Source: CBDFHC01 sp965247585
Lineage (GTDB): Bacteria; Chloroflexota; Dehalococcoidia; Lucifugimonadales; GCA-2712585
Assembly: GCA_965247585.1 (NCBI GenBank)
Contig: CBDFHC010000003.1
Span: forward strand, 496,001-560,000
Direction: 5' to 3'
DNA: 64,000 nucleotides
Shown: in pieces, positions 44,770 through 53,384 of the stretch
How positions within the stretch are numbered: position 1 is the first letter of the stretch
Layout of the letters: each line of letters begins with the position of its first letter
Made by a program: the position numbers and the translations under genes
Notes under the pieces: model-generated
Database searches by the model: none
Told to the model about the DNA's origin: nothing
What the model saw: the letters and a program-made list of their open reading frames with translations, nothing else

Positions 44770-45021
44770 ATGCCAATAAGTCGTCAAGAGTTTGATGATA
44801 GAAGGTTAGATCTTCGAGTTCCGATTTATCAGATATTGGACGCCAACAGGCATCTGGCGTTTACGGCGGCCGAGATACAAGGAAGACTGCTGACGATTTT
44901 CCAGCGAAGAGCGACCGTCACCGAAGTGGCATATTTGCTAGAAAGTCTGGTAGCGAAGGGCCAAGTTATGGCAGAAGAGCTTGGTGGAGAGCGATGGTAT
45001 ACTAAGTGCGATGACGACTAG
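44770..45021 (+). CDS. small protein of unknown function, cassette gene 1
   Basis: An 83-residue protein beginning MPISRQEFDDRRLDLR. It looks helical with a winged-helix-like pattern (IYQILDANRHLAFTAAEI, then VAYLLESLVAKGQVMAEEL and a GGERWY wing). This would fit a small DNA-binding or adaptor protein, but no family is recognised. Lower GC than tpiA. It shares the MPxxRxxFD opening and general layout with the next gene, so the two may be diverged duplicates. Both lie inside the duplicated tpiA ends. Confidence 0.6.
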   Translation: MPISRQEFDDRRLDLRVPIYQILDANRHLAFTAAEIQGRLLTIFQRRATVTEVAYLLESLVAKGQVMAEELGGERWYTKCDDD

Positions 45022-45045
45022 AACACGAGACTATAGGTCAGGCCG

Positions 45046-45330
45046 ATGCCGTTAACCAGACGCCAATTTGACTTAGGAATCAACGACGAGATAGAGGCGT
45101 TGATGCGCGCTATCTACCAAAGGCTGGAGAGCCAAAAAGACGCTGCCTTTGGTGAGTTGGAGTTGGCGGACGACTTTGGGAGAACCCCAGATGATGAGTA
45201 TCTCTCGATCGCGATCAAAGTGCTACAACGGGTTTATGCGATTGAGAAGCGAGTAATTGAAAATCAGGCGTACTATGCCGTTTTGCGAGAGGTAGAGACC
45301 GAGACCTGGACACCCAAAGTCCCGGTTTAG
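45046..45330 (+). CDS. small protein of unknown function, cassette gene 2
   Basis: A 94-residue protein beginning MPLTRRQFDLGINDEI, helix-rich, with YLSIAIKVLQRVYAIEKRVI and a final YYAVLREVETETW. No family recognised. It resembles cassette gene 1 in its first nine residues and size. It is followed by 23 bp and then the distal tpiA 3'-end copy. Confidence 0.6.
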   Translation: MPLTRRQFDLGINDEIEALMRAIYQRLESQKDAAFGELELADDFGRTPDDEYLSIAIKVLQRVYAIEKRVIENQAYYAVLREVETETWTPKVPV

Positions 45331-45353
45331 CCACACTTTTAGCGAGTCAGCAG

Positions 45354-45505
45354 ACGGTGGGAGCGTAAACCCTGGGAATGTATCGGGGTTCCTGGAGGAG
45401 CCCAGCATTCAGGGGACGCTGGTGGGTGGGGCGAGTTTGGACGCGGAGCAGTTCTGCGAGATTGTCAGGTTGACGGCGGAGGTGAAGGGGAGGGGGAGGG
45501 GTTAA
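45354..45505 (+). pseudogene. duplicated 3' end of tpiA (probable original gene end)
   Basis: Bases 45354-45475 match 44616-44737 with two mismatches over 122 bp. The frame then continues TAEVKGRGRG to a TAA at 45503-45505, followed at once by a main right repeat module, the usual host intergenic arrangement. This copy lacks the rest of tpiA and is not expressed as an enzyme. Confidence 0.9.
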
Positions 45506-46240
45506 GTTTTGAGGGACACCCTCAGACCCGGGGCAGCCACCACCCAGGTTCACTGCACTCTTCTGCGTGGTGGAGATGCAGGTGCGGTTTGATACTATTT
45601 GCGAGAGAATCCCAGATGGCGATAGGTAACGCCACCACGAAGGACTGAGAATCGGAGGTTGGTGGTTCCCACCGTCCCGCCCCGGAAGGTTTAAGAAACG
45701 AATTTCTGAGGGACACCCTCAGACTCCCGCCAGAAGGGGGCATCCCCCTCTGGACTCCCCCTTGATAGTCGCAGATAGCGTAGGGACGGTGCTATTTTCA
45801 TAGGAATCCATCATGGTGGCGTCCAGCACCAGGGAGGATGAAAAGAGCGTGGCGGTATTGCACAGGTGACGTAATGGGCTCGTCCTTCGAGAGCGTCAGG
45901 GCTTGTGGACCAATCAATCTGGTAGGGTGATAGTGGGCGCGAGGGTTGGAGACGTAGAGAGGGTTGCGAATCACAGGTTGGTGGTGCCCACCCACGACCA
46001 CCCAGTGAGGTTTAATTTCTGAGGGACACGCTCAGACTCCCGGCAGAATGGCTGTGCCCCTCTGCACTCCTCCTAGTTGGGCGCAGATAGAGTAGGGACG
46101 ATGCTATTTTCATAGGAATGACATGTCTTATGCGGACGCTTGACCTGCCTGATTGATGCGATGAAGATGAGAAAGTAGTCAAGAACTCAGAGCCTCACAG
46201 GCGGGCCGGCAGGGAACCTTGGTGCCCTGCACCCTCCTGT
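45506..46240. repeat. mosaic repeats upstream of miaA
   Basis: Main right modules near 45510, 45707 and 46020 (GAGGGACACCCTC or GAGGGACACGCTC), left modules before the second and third, linker TAGGGACGGTGCTATTTTCA twice, then the GCGGACGCTTGACCTGCC to GTCAAGAACTCAGAGCCTCA module, and a partial right module (GGCAGGGAACCTTGGTGCCC) that reaches the miaA leader. No gene is seen. Confidence 0.87.
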
Positions 46241-46293
46241 GTGGTGAGAATGCTGGTAAGGTTGGTATTGTTGTCAGTAGAAGAGCAGATGAA

Positions 46294-47253
46294 GTGACGG
46301 GAAGTTGTCCGGCGCTGATTGCGGTGGTTGGGCCGACGGCGGTGGGGAAGACGCGGCTGTCGCTGGAGCTGGCGGAGGCGTTCGGCGGGGAGATAGTGAA
46401 CGCCGACAGCCGGCAGGTGTACCGGGGCATGGACATAGGCACGTCGAAGGCGACTGCGGAAGAGCGTCGCCGGGTAGCGCACCACCTGCTGGACGTTCGG
46501 GACCCGGACGAGGAGTTCAACCTGGCGCATTTCCTGGAGCTGGCGGATAAGGCGATAGCAGACGTGCACGGTCGCGGCCGGCTGCCGATTCTTGTGGGAG
46601 GGTCGGGGCAGTACGTTTGGGCGCTGCTGGAGGGGTGGCAAGTGCCGGCGGTGCCGCCGGACTCGGCGCTGAGGGCGGACCTGGAGCTGCAGGCGGAGCG
46701 CCGCGGCGCGTGGGCGCTGTACCAGCTATTGAGCGCAGTGGCGCCGGACGCGGCGCGAAACGTGGACCCGAAGAACGCGCGCCGGATTATCCGGGCGCTG
46801 GAGATCCACTTTTCGCTGGGGAAGAAGGCGGACGCCGGCAGGGTCAAGAAGCCCCGGGAGGAACGACTGCTGGTGCTGGGCCTGACGATGGAGCGGGGCG
46901 AACTATACCGGCGCATTGACGAGCGAGTGGAGCAGATGCTGCGGGACGGCTTTGTGGATGAGGTGAAGGGGTTGCAGGAGAAGGGGTACGGTGGGGAGCT
47001 GCCTTCGATGTCCGGGGTGGGATACCAGGAGCTGGCGCTGCATCTTCGAGGGGAGATGGAGTTGGGGGAGGCGGCGCAGCAGACGAAGTACCGAACGCAC
47101 CGAATAGCGCGGCATCAGTACGCCTGGTTTCGGCGGGAGGACGCGAGGATTCGATGGCTGGAGTCGGACGGTAGTGAGCCGGAAAAGGCCGCCGGGCTGG
47201 TCCGGGAGTTGCTGGGGCGCTGTGATAGAATTGGGCCTGTGGAGATGGTTTGA
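46294..47253 (+). CDS. miaA: tRNA dimethylallyltransferase
   Basis: Prenylates A37 of UNN-reading tRNAs. 320 residues. P-loop VVGPTAVGKTRLSLEL near the start, NADSRQVYRGMDIGTSK, the VGGSGQYVWALLEGW active-site loop and the C-terminal YRTHRIARHQYAWFRR. The frame is open 25 codons upstream, but there it runs through repeat DNA, so I chose GTG 46294 with AGAAGAG upstream. Followed by dapF 4 bases downstream. Confidence 0.93.
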   Translation: MTGSCPALIAVVGPTAVGKTRLSLELAEAFGGEIVNADSRQVYRGMDIGTSKATAEERRRVAHHLLDVRDPDEEFNLAHFLELADKAIADVHGRGRLPILVGGSGQYVWALLEGWQVPAVPPDSALRADLELQAERRGAWALYQLLSAVAPDAARNVDPKNARRIIRALEIHFSLGKKADAGRVKKPREERLLVLGLTMERGELYRRIDERVEQMLRDGFVDEVKGLQEKGYGGELPSMSGVGYQELALHLRGEMELGEAAQQTKYRTHRIARHQYAWFRREDARIRWLESDGSEPEKAAGLVRELLGRCDRIGPVEMV

Positions 47254-47257
47254 AGCC

Positions 47258-48136
47258 GTGAAATTCACCAAGATGGAAGGGTGCGGCAACGACTACGTTT
47301 ACGTTGACGCGCGGGAGCTGGAGGCGGACTGGCCGGCGCTTTCGCGGGCTATGAGCGACCGGCACTTCGGCGTGGGCGGGGACGGGCTGATTCTGATAAT
47401 GGACTCGGATACGGCGGACCTTCGGATGCGGATGTTCAATGCCGACGGCTCCGAGGGCGAGATGTGCGGCAACGGGATACGATGCTTCGCGAAGTATGCG
47501 CTGGAGCGGGGGCTGGCGTCGGCAGGAGAGGATGGGTTGAGGGTGGAGACGGCGGCGGGGGTGCGGACGGTGGCGCCGTTCATGGAGAACGGCCGGGTTA
47601 CGGGGGCGCGGGTGGCGATGGGCGCGCCGATGCTGCGGGCGGAGGAGATTCCGGTTTCCGTGGACCTATATAAAGGAAGACGGGTGGGGGAAGCGGTGGT
47701 GGATTACCCGCTGACGGTGGACGGGGAGGAGCTCCGGCTGTCGTTCGTGTCCATGGGGAACCCGCACGCGGTGGCGTTTTTAGAGGCCCCGGTGGAGGAG
47801 TTTCCGCTGCACTTGGTAGGCCCGCAAGTGGAGACGCATGCGATGTTTCCGCGCAAGGTGAACTTTGAGATTGTGAACGTGCTAGGGGACGGCGGAATGC
47901 GGGCGCGGGTATGGGAGCGGGGGAGCGGAGAGACGCAGGCCTGCGGAACTGGGGCGTGCGCCATTGGGGTGGCGGCGAAGCTACTGGACATAATGCAACG
48001 ACCGCTTGACATAACAGAAGATACTGTTGACATAATGCTGCCGGGGGGTACGTTGAAGGTGTCCTGGGACGGGGAGGGGGAGGTATTCATGGAGGGCCCG
48101 GCGGTGGAAGTTTTCAGCGGGGTGTGGATTGAGTAA
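47258..48136 (+). CDS. dapF: diaminopimelate epimerase
   Basis: Epimerises LL- to meso-diaminopimelate for lysine and peptidoglycan. 292 residues. Both catalytic cysteines are visible: MCGNGIRCFAKY and QACGTGACA. KMEGCGNDYVYVD is the family start, which fixes GTG 47258; the open frame begins 28 codons earlier inside miaA. With dapL downstream it supports the DapL (one-step LL-DAP) variant of the pathway. Confidence 0.96.
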   Translation: MKFTKMEGCGNDYVYVDARELEADWPALSRAMSDRHFGVGGDGLILIMDSDTADLRMRMFNADGSEGEMCGNGIRCFAKYALERGLASAGEDGLRVETAAGVRTVAPFMENGRVTGARVAMGAPMLRAEEIPVSVDLYKGRRVGEAVVDYPLTVDGEELRLSFVSMGNPHAVAFLEAPVEEFPLHLVGPQVETHAMFPRKVNFEIVNVLGDGGMRARVWERGSGETQACGTGACAIGVAAKLLDIMQRPLDITEDTVDIMLPGGTLKVSWDGEGEVFMEGPAVEVFSGVWIE

Positions 48137-48139
48137 TTC

Positions 48140-48385
48140 ATGGCGCAAGTATCGGATGCCGAGGAGTTTATTGGTTGTGACCCAGCGATATTGTCGGGCA
48201 AACTCGTAGTTAAGGGTACGCGGATCGCGGTGGCGCAGATCCTTCAGTACCTGGCGTCCGGGATGACGGTGGAGGAGTTGCCGCGGGAGTTCCCGTCGCT
48301 GACGAGGGAGGCGGTAGAGGCGGCGCTGGACTTTACGGCCCGGGAGCTAGAAGGTGAGGAATTGCAGGTGATCCATGGTCCGTAG
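48140..48385 (+). CDS. DUF433 antitoxin-like protein
   Basis: An 81-residue protein with the DUF433 core: DPAILSGKLVVKGTRIAVAQILQYLASG and LPREFPSLTREAVEAALDFT, an HTH-like fold seen in many putative antitoxins. No toxin partner (such as a PIN-like DUF5615 protein) is next to it, so it is orphaned. It starts 3 bases after dapF. Confidence 0.88.
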   Translation: MAQVSDAEEFIGCDPAILSGKLVVKGTRIAVAQILQYLASGMTVEELPREFPSLTREAVEAALDFTARELEGEELQVIHGP

Positions 48386-48394
48386 GCTTGAGGA

Positions 48395-48550
48395 TCAAGC
48401 ATAGCGATTGGTCTCGTTACTGACATGGAGTGAAAATCGAAGGTTGGTGGTACCCACCCGCCCACCCCGGATGGTTTATATTTAATTTCCGAGGGACACC
48501 GTCAGACTCCCGGCAGATGGACTCTGCCCCTCTGCACTCCCCGATTTGTG
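48395..48550. repeat. left plus main right repeat unit
   Basis: GGATCAAGCATAGCGATTGG as a diverged left module, GGTTGGTGGTACCCACC, then GAGGGACACCGTCAGACTCC near 48491 with a GGCAGATGGACTCTGCCCCT second hairpin. The following 48551-48759 shows no gene beyond a few promoter-like stretches. Confidence 0.82.
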
Positions 48551-48759
48551 GCCAACTGAGTTGTGGTTGGCGAAATTGCCGAGGGAGTCCCGACTGACAA
48601 GTGCGTTCCGACGCGGTACCGCACTGTCGACCTTGATAGAATAGGAAGGGAGATCGTCCAATTCCTAGGGACGGAGGCGGAACGGTTGGAAGTGGCGCCG
48701 TAGGTGTTGGCGGTTCTTTCCGAGGGTAGATACAGATTGAGAAGGAGTGAAACTAATAG

Positions 48760-49941
48760 ATGAGGTTGTCTCGCAGGCTGGACCAGTTGAAGCCGTACGT
48801 GTTTGTGGAGATATCCCGGATTATTGCCCAGAAGCGCGCGGAGGGGGTGGAGGTGGTGACGTTTGGGATAGGAGACCCGGATATACCGACGCCATCGCCG
48901 ATTGTGGACCGGCTGGTGGAGGCGGCGCGGATGCCGGCTAACCACCGCTATCCGGAGACGGACGGAACGCCGGAGGTGAGGCGGGCGATAGCATCCTGGT
49001 ACAATGAGCGGCTGGGGGTGGACGACCTGGACCCAGACAAGGAGGTGCTGCCGCTGATTGGGGCGAAGGAGGGGATAGGGCACGTGGCCTTTAGCTTCCT
49101 GGACCCCGGGGACATTGCGCTGATCCCGGACCCGGCCTATCCGGTGTACGCGGCGGGAACGCTGTTCGCCGGGGCTGAGGCTTATATCATGCCGTTGATG
49201 GAGGAGAACGGGTGGCTGCCGGACCTGGAGGCGATACCGGCGGAGGTGGCGCGGGACGCCAAGGTGATCTGGCTTAACTATCCCAACAACCCCACGGGGG
49301 CGGTGGCGCCGGGGGACTACTACGAGAAGGTGATCGAGTTCGCGCGGGAGTACGATGTGGCGGTGTTGCACGACGCGGCCTACAGCGAGGTGGTGTACGA
49401 GGGCTACAAGGCGCAGAGCTTTCTGGAGTTCGATGGGGCGAAGGAGGTGGGGATAGAGTTCCACTCGCTTTCGAAGTGCTTCAATATGACGGGGTGGCGC
49501 TTCGGCTCCGTGGTGGGAAACGCGGAGATGGTGGAGGCGCTGTTCAAGATCAAGTCTAATCTGGACTCCGGGATACCCGGTGCGATCCAGGAGATGGCGA
49601 TAGAGGCGCTGACGGGGCCGCAGGAGCATATTGACAGGAACAACGAGATATACCAGCGCCGGAGGGACAGGGTGGCGGCGGCGTTGACGCAGATTGGGCT
49701 GAGCGTAGTACCGCCCAAAGCTGCGCTTTACCTGTGGGCCAGGGTGCCAGAAGGATACACGTCTGGGACATTCGCGGCGCAGCTGCTGGACGATACGGCG
49801 ATAGTGGTAACGCCTGGTTCGAGTTACGGAGCGCACGGGGAAGGGTACATCCGGCTATCGCTGACCACGCCGGACGAAATGATAGACAAGGCGCTGGACC
49901 GGCTAACGGCGTGGCGGATTCCGTCGCTGGGTGGAGGCTAG
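48760..49941 (+). CDS. dapL: LL-diaminopimelate aminotransferase type enzyme
   Basis: PLP class I/II aminotransferase of 393 residues. FGIGDPDIPTPSPIVDRL, IGAKEGIGHVAFSFL and WLNYPNNPTGAVA are typical of the DapL group. The PLP lysine is Lys239 in HSLSKCFNMTGWR, and the C-terminus has GSSYGAHGEGYIRLSL. Proximity to dapF supports tetrahydrodipicolinate to LL-DAP conversion. A general aspartate/alanine aminotransferase remains the alternative. Confidence 0.85.
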   Translation: MRLSRRLDQLKPYVFVEISRIIAQKRAEGVEVVTFGIGDPDIPTPSPIVDRLVEAARMPANHRYPETDGTPEVRRAIASWYNERLGVDDLDPDKEVLPLIGAKEGIGHVAFSFLDPGDIALIPDPAYPVYAAGTLFAGAEAYIMPLMEENGWLPDLEAIPAEVARDAKVIWLNYPNNPTGAVAPGDYYEKVIEFAREYDVAVLHDAAYSEVVYEGYKAQSFLEFDGAKEVGIEFHSLSKCFNMTGWRFGSVVGNAEMVEALFKIKSNLDSGIPGAIQEMAIEALTGPQEHIDRNNEIYQRRRDRVAAALTQIGLSVVPPKAALYLWARVPEGYTSGTFAAQLLDDTAIVVTPGSSYGAHGEGYIRLSLTTPDEMIDKALDRLTAWRIPSLGGG

Positions 49942-49970
49942 ATACCATAGCTAGACGGTCGGTATCCACG

Positions 49971-51185
49971 GTGCCCGAGGGCGAGCGCGCGCTGCTGGTG
50001 GGCGTGCAGTTGAAGCGTTCGCGAACCGTCTGGGGACTAAAGGACTCGCTAATAGAGCTGTCGCAGTTGGCGGCCACGGCGGGCGCTTCGGTAGTTAACA
50101 TAACGAGCCAGCACCTGGATAGAGCCACGTCTTACTATCTGGGCCGTGGGAAGCTGGAGGAGGTGAAAGAGGAGGTGGAGCGTGAGGAATGCGACGTGGT
50201 GATCTTCGACGACGAACTGACGCCGACGCAGCAGCGAAACCTGGAGAACGCGCTGGGGGTTAAGGTGATTGACCGGACGGCGCTGATCCTGGACATTTTC
50301 GCGCGGCACGCCAGCACACGGGAAGGGCAGCTACAGGTGGAGTTGGCGCAGCACCAGTACTTGTTGCCGCGGCTGGCGGGGCAGTGGTCTCACCTGGAGC
50401 GGTTGGGAGGCGGGATAGGCACCAGAGGGCCGGGAGAGACGCAGATTGAGACGGACCGAAGGCTGGTGAATGGCCGGATAAAACGGCTGAAGCGGGAGCT
50501 GGAACAGGTAGAGCGGCGTAGGGGGTTGCACCGGGAGCGGCGGCTGAAATCCGGGTTGCCGGTGGCGTCTTTGGTGGGATACACCAACGCTGGAAAGAGC
50601 ACGGTGTTCAACGCGCTGAGCCGCGCCCGAGTGACGACGGAGAACCAGCTATTCTCGACGTTGGACCCGGTGACACGGCGGGTGAGGCTGCCGTCTGGTG
50701 ACGATGTGCTGATCACGGACACGGTGGGATTTATCAACAAGTTGCCGCCGACGTTGGTAGCGGCGTTTCACGCGACGTTGGAGGGACTGCGGGACGCGGA
50801 CCTGCTGTTGCATGTGGTGGATGCGGCGTCGCCCCACGCGGCGGAGCAAGGGCTGGTGGTGGAGGAGACGCTGGCGAAGTTGGGGATGAGCGAGCGGCCC
50901 AAGCTGCTGGTGCTGAATAAGATTGACTTGCTGGAAGCGCCGGAGAACGGGGGGAACGGCGCGGTGAGTAGCGGCGGGATGCCGGGACGGGACGGGGAGG
51001 GGTTGGCCTTGGGCGAAGGTGTGGCTAGCGCAGCGGCGGGCAACGGCACGCGGGAGCGGTGGGGCGAGCTGACGCGGAAGTATCCTTCGGTGCTGGTATC
51101 AGCGGCGCGACGGTGGAATATGGAGGGGCTGCTGGAGGAGGTGCAGGGGCTGCTGGTGCAGGAGTGGGCCGGAAGAGTGGTGTGA
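49971..51185 (+). CDS. hflX: ribosome-associated GTPase HflX
   Basis: Splits and rescues stalled ribosomes. About 405 residues. The N-terminal HflX domain (ALLVGVQLKRSRTVWGLK, YYLGRGKLEEVKEEV, VIDRTALILDIFARHAST) and linker (GGIGTRGPGETQIETDRR) precede the G domain with GYTNAGKST, DTVGFI and NKID. A Gly/Ala-rich insert of about 35 residues lies between NKID and SAARRWN. Possible starts are GTG 49971 and GTG 49911; both are weak, and the first lies 30 bp past the dapL stop. Confidence 0.93.
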   Translation: MPEGERALLVGVQLKRSRTVWGLKDSLIELSQLAATAGASVVNITSQHLDRATSYYLGRGKLEEVKEEVEREECDVVIFDDELTPTQQRNLENALGVKVIDRTALILDIFARHASTREGQLQVELAQHQYLLPRLAGQWSHLERLGGGIGTRGPGETQIETDRRLVNGRIKRLKRELEQVERRRGLHRERRLKSGLPVASLVGYTNAGKSTVFNALSRARVTTENQLFSTLDPVTRRVRLPSGDDVLITDTVGFINKLPPTLVAAFHATLEGLRDADLLLHVVDAASPHAAEQGLVVEETLAKLGMSERPKLLVLNKIDLLEAPENGGNGAVSSGGMPGRDGEGLALGEGVASAAAGNGTRERWGELTRKYPSVLVSAARRWNMEGLLEEVQGLLVQEWAGRVV

Positions 51186-51546
51186 GGGGCGCTGAGAGTG
51201 GGGTGGTGAAAACTGACTTTGGTTCGCACAATAAATGTTATGTAATCATTGGGCGTGCGTGGATGGGGTGGTTTACATAAGGAAGTGGCTAGCTGGGGGA
51301 AGCGCGGCTGCGGGACGGTGTTAGAATCAGCATGGACGGGAAAGGGCGGTAGTGGTTCAGTTTGGATATCCCAAAAGTGAAACTATGTGAACCTGCTGTG
51401 TAAAGTTGACTATTAGGCTAAATGGAGCATTGTAGATGGCAATTGACAACATCCGGGAGTGATCGTACCGTTGTGCCATCGTAGGATCGTGCGTTTATGA
51501 AAGCACGGAAATCCATCTGGGAAATATCGGATAAGGAGTAAAACTG
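51186..51546. other. gene-poor spacer with promoter-like AT-rich tracts
   Basis: No coding frame, repeat module or RNA gene was recognised. Base composition drops relative to hflX. TTGACTATTAGGC near 51409 and TTGACAACATCC near 51442 resemble -35 boxes, but no well-spaced -10 could be assigned. Confidence 0.4.
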
Positions 51547-51804
51547 ATGCGTTTTCTAACCAAGGAGACCTTTAAAGCACCGCCAACGGCAGAAGTTCAA
51601 GCCCTCCTGCCAGCCGAGATTGCAAAAGTGAAGGAACTGACCAAACAAGGGCTGATAGCCGCCGTGTACGTCGCGGCTGATCTATCAGGCGCCTGGATCG
51701 TATGGACTGTCGATTCTCAGGCTGCCTTAGAAGAAACACATAATACCCTACCACTCCATCCGTATTTGAACAGCGAGATTACGGTGTTGGCTGAGGAAAT
51801 GTAA
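51547..51804 (+). CDS. muconolactone-isomerase-like small ferredoxin-fold protein
   Basis: An 85-residue protein with the dimeric alpha/beta-barrel pattern of muconolactone isomerase/YCII-like proteins: MRFLTKETFKAPP, VQALLPAEIAKVKEL, AVYVAADLSGAWIVW, AALEETHNTLPLHPYLNSEI. AAGGAG lies 8 bases before the ATG. It is isolated between hflX and an IS remnant, and lower in GC, so acquisition is possible. No catalytic assignment can be made. Confidence 0.75.
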   Translation: MRFLTKETFKAPPTAEVQALLPAEIAKVKELTKQGLIAAVYVAADLSGAWIVWTVDSQAALEETHNTLPLHPYLNSEITVLAEEM

Positions 51805-51954
51805 CTTTAATCAACCTACTGGTTGATTTCTGACCACACGTTGAAACTGGCTGTGACGCTACGTCGAGGACCGGGGTTAATCGCGGCCAACGCCATGAGA
51901 AGTATCGCAGGAAGTCATGGGGCCTCCCTAACCAATTCTTTCTTCAAACTGAAC

Positions 51955-52158
51955 CACTACCGGAAAGGGTGGTACATTGATAACATCTCTGTGGAGCGGC
52001 TGTGGAGGACGATGCAGTACGAAGAGGTCTTCCTGAAGGCTTACTCGAACGGACGGGAGGCCAAGGCCGGGCTCCACGCCTACTTTTCCTTCTACAACAC
52101 CCAAAGACCCCATCAGCCCTGGGACTACCGGACACCAGCCGAGGTTTTTAAACTCTAG
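51955..52158 (+). pseudogene. IS3-family transposase (OrfB) C-terminal remnant
   Basis: About 68 codons match the end of IS3-type integrase-core transposases: DNISVERLWRTMQYEEVFLK, then AYSNGREAKAGLHAYFSFYN and the hallmark NTQRPHQPWDYRTPAEVF. The catalytic Glu of the DDE triad is present (VERLWRT), but the rest of the domain, OrfA and terminal inverted repeats are missing. It is a relic of an insertion. Confidence 0.85.
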
Positions 52159-52230
52159 TGGCTTTGCATCGAGCGGCGCCCAGCGCCAGCAACGGAGACG
52201 CAAATAGATAGGGAGGCGCCCGTTTCGGTC

Positions 52231-53202
52231 ATGCAGTGGTCGCCGTTGATCGTTGCTATGGCAGCCTTATTGCTAGTGTTTTCGGCCGCATGCGGAGGAG
52301 AGTCGAAGCCGACGCCCTCTCCCACGGCCACGTTTGTACCCAGTCCGACGCCCTCTCCCACGGCCACGACCTCACCCAGCCCGACCCCCTCGCCGATTGT
52401 CACGCTGGCACCAGTGGCAGTAAGGGAGAGGAGCAGACTCACACCCGAGCAGGAGGCATGTCTTGCTGAGGCCATAGGGGAGCGGGCAGCAAGTGAAGTG
52501 TCAACCGGGCAGCGCCCGCCATCCTCCGACGAGGATGATGCCTTTAATGGTTGTGTAATCACAGCACCGGTGGCAGTGGAGGAGGGAATGGGACTCACAC
52601 CCAAGCAGGAGGCATGTCTTGTCGAGGCCATTGGAGAGCGGGCAGTAAGTGAAGCGAAAACCGGGCAGCGCCCGCCAACCTCCGACGAGGTTGATGCCTT
52701 AGTTGGTTGTGGAATCATGGAGCCCAAGCCGGCTTTCGATTTGTTGCCCGAGGCCTCAGCCCCCGCGGGACTTGGCACTGTAGCCTGGCCCAACAATTTC
52801 CAGGAGAGCTCGGATTTGTTCGGGAGATTACCTTCAGAGATCGCTGGACACAGGGTCAAAGCACGGTTCGAGCAAAGTGGCCTCGGCGTTTTCTCAACCA
52901 CATACGAGGCACCTAATAAAGTAATTATGGTGTTGACAGTCCACGACCTCACCAAAGGGGCCTTCTTTCCGACCGATAGCAACGCCGGTCAATTCGTGGC
53001 CCTCTATGCCCAGGGTGCAGACTGGGAGGTGTTGGCTGCGGGACGGGAGGGTGACCTCGCTTGGGTGCAGTGGAAGACCGGCGGCATATATACGATGCAC
53101 TGGGGCAACGCTCCTAGCTCCATCGTATTCCAAGCATTGGCTAGCGATCTTAGGCTGCTCATGGCACTCGTTGAAGCTATGGTCTCGGCGGCCAGCGAAT
53201 AG
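52231..53202 (+). CDS. lipoprotein with a duplicated CLAEAIGER-type motif
   Basis: A 323-residue predicted lipoprotein: signal peptide ending in FSAAC, then a Ser/Thr/Pro-rich linker of about 35 residues with TPSPTAT-type repeats. Two copies of a roughly 40-residue segment start near residues 69 and 120 (LTPEQEACLAEAIGERA and LTPKQEACLVEAIGERA, each ending xxGC). Their DNA repeats with a 153 bp period. The C-terminal half (about 170-323) is unrecognised, perhaps a ligand or substrate-binding fold. Function unknown. Confidence 0.75.
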   Translation: MQWSPLIVAMAALLLVFSAACGGESKPTPSPTATFVPSPTPSPTATTSPSPTPSPIVTLAPVAVRERSRLTPEQEACLAEAIGERAASEVSTGQRPPSSDEDDAFNGCVITAPVAVEEGMGLTPKQEACLVEAIGERAVSEAKTGQRPPTSDEVDALVGCGIMEPKPAFDLLPEASAPAGLGTVAWPNNFQESSDLFGRLPSEIAGHRVKARFEQSGLGVFSTTYEAPNKVIMVLTVHDLTKGAFFPTDSNAGQFVALYAQGADWEVLAAGREGDLAWVQWKTGGIYTMHWGNAPSSIVFQALASDLRLLMALVEAMVSAASE

Positions 53203-53384
53203 CCCATCGTAGCGTCCAGAAAAAAGGTTTAACGGAGGATCGGTGCAATCAACACAACAGACAACAGAGAGGAGGAGGTTCCCAGGAAGAGCGTCGGTAT
53301 CCTACGCAGGAGCGACGGGACTCTCGCTTAAAATTGCCCCAATGCTGTCCAACTGATGGGGTCCACCTCAAATGCAGAGGAAGT

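Noticed and set aside
51823..51954. Complete transposase gene upstream of the IS3 remnant
   Set aside because: Only the last 68 codons resemble IS3 OrfB; the preceding part of the open frame shows no similarity.
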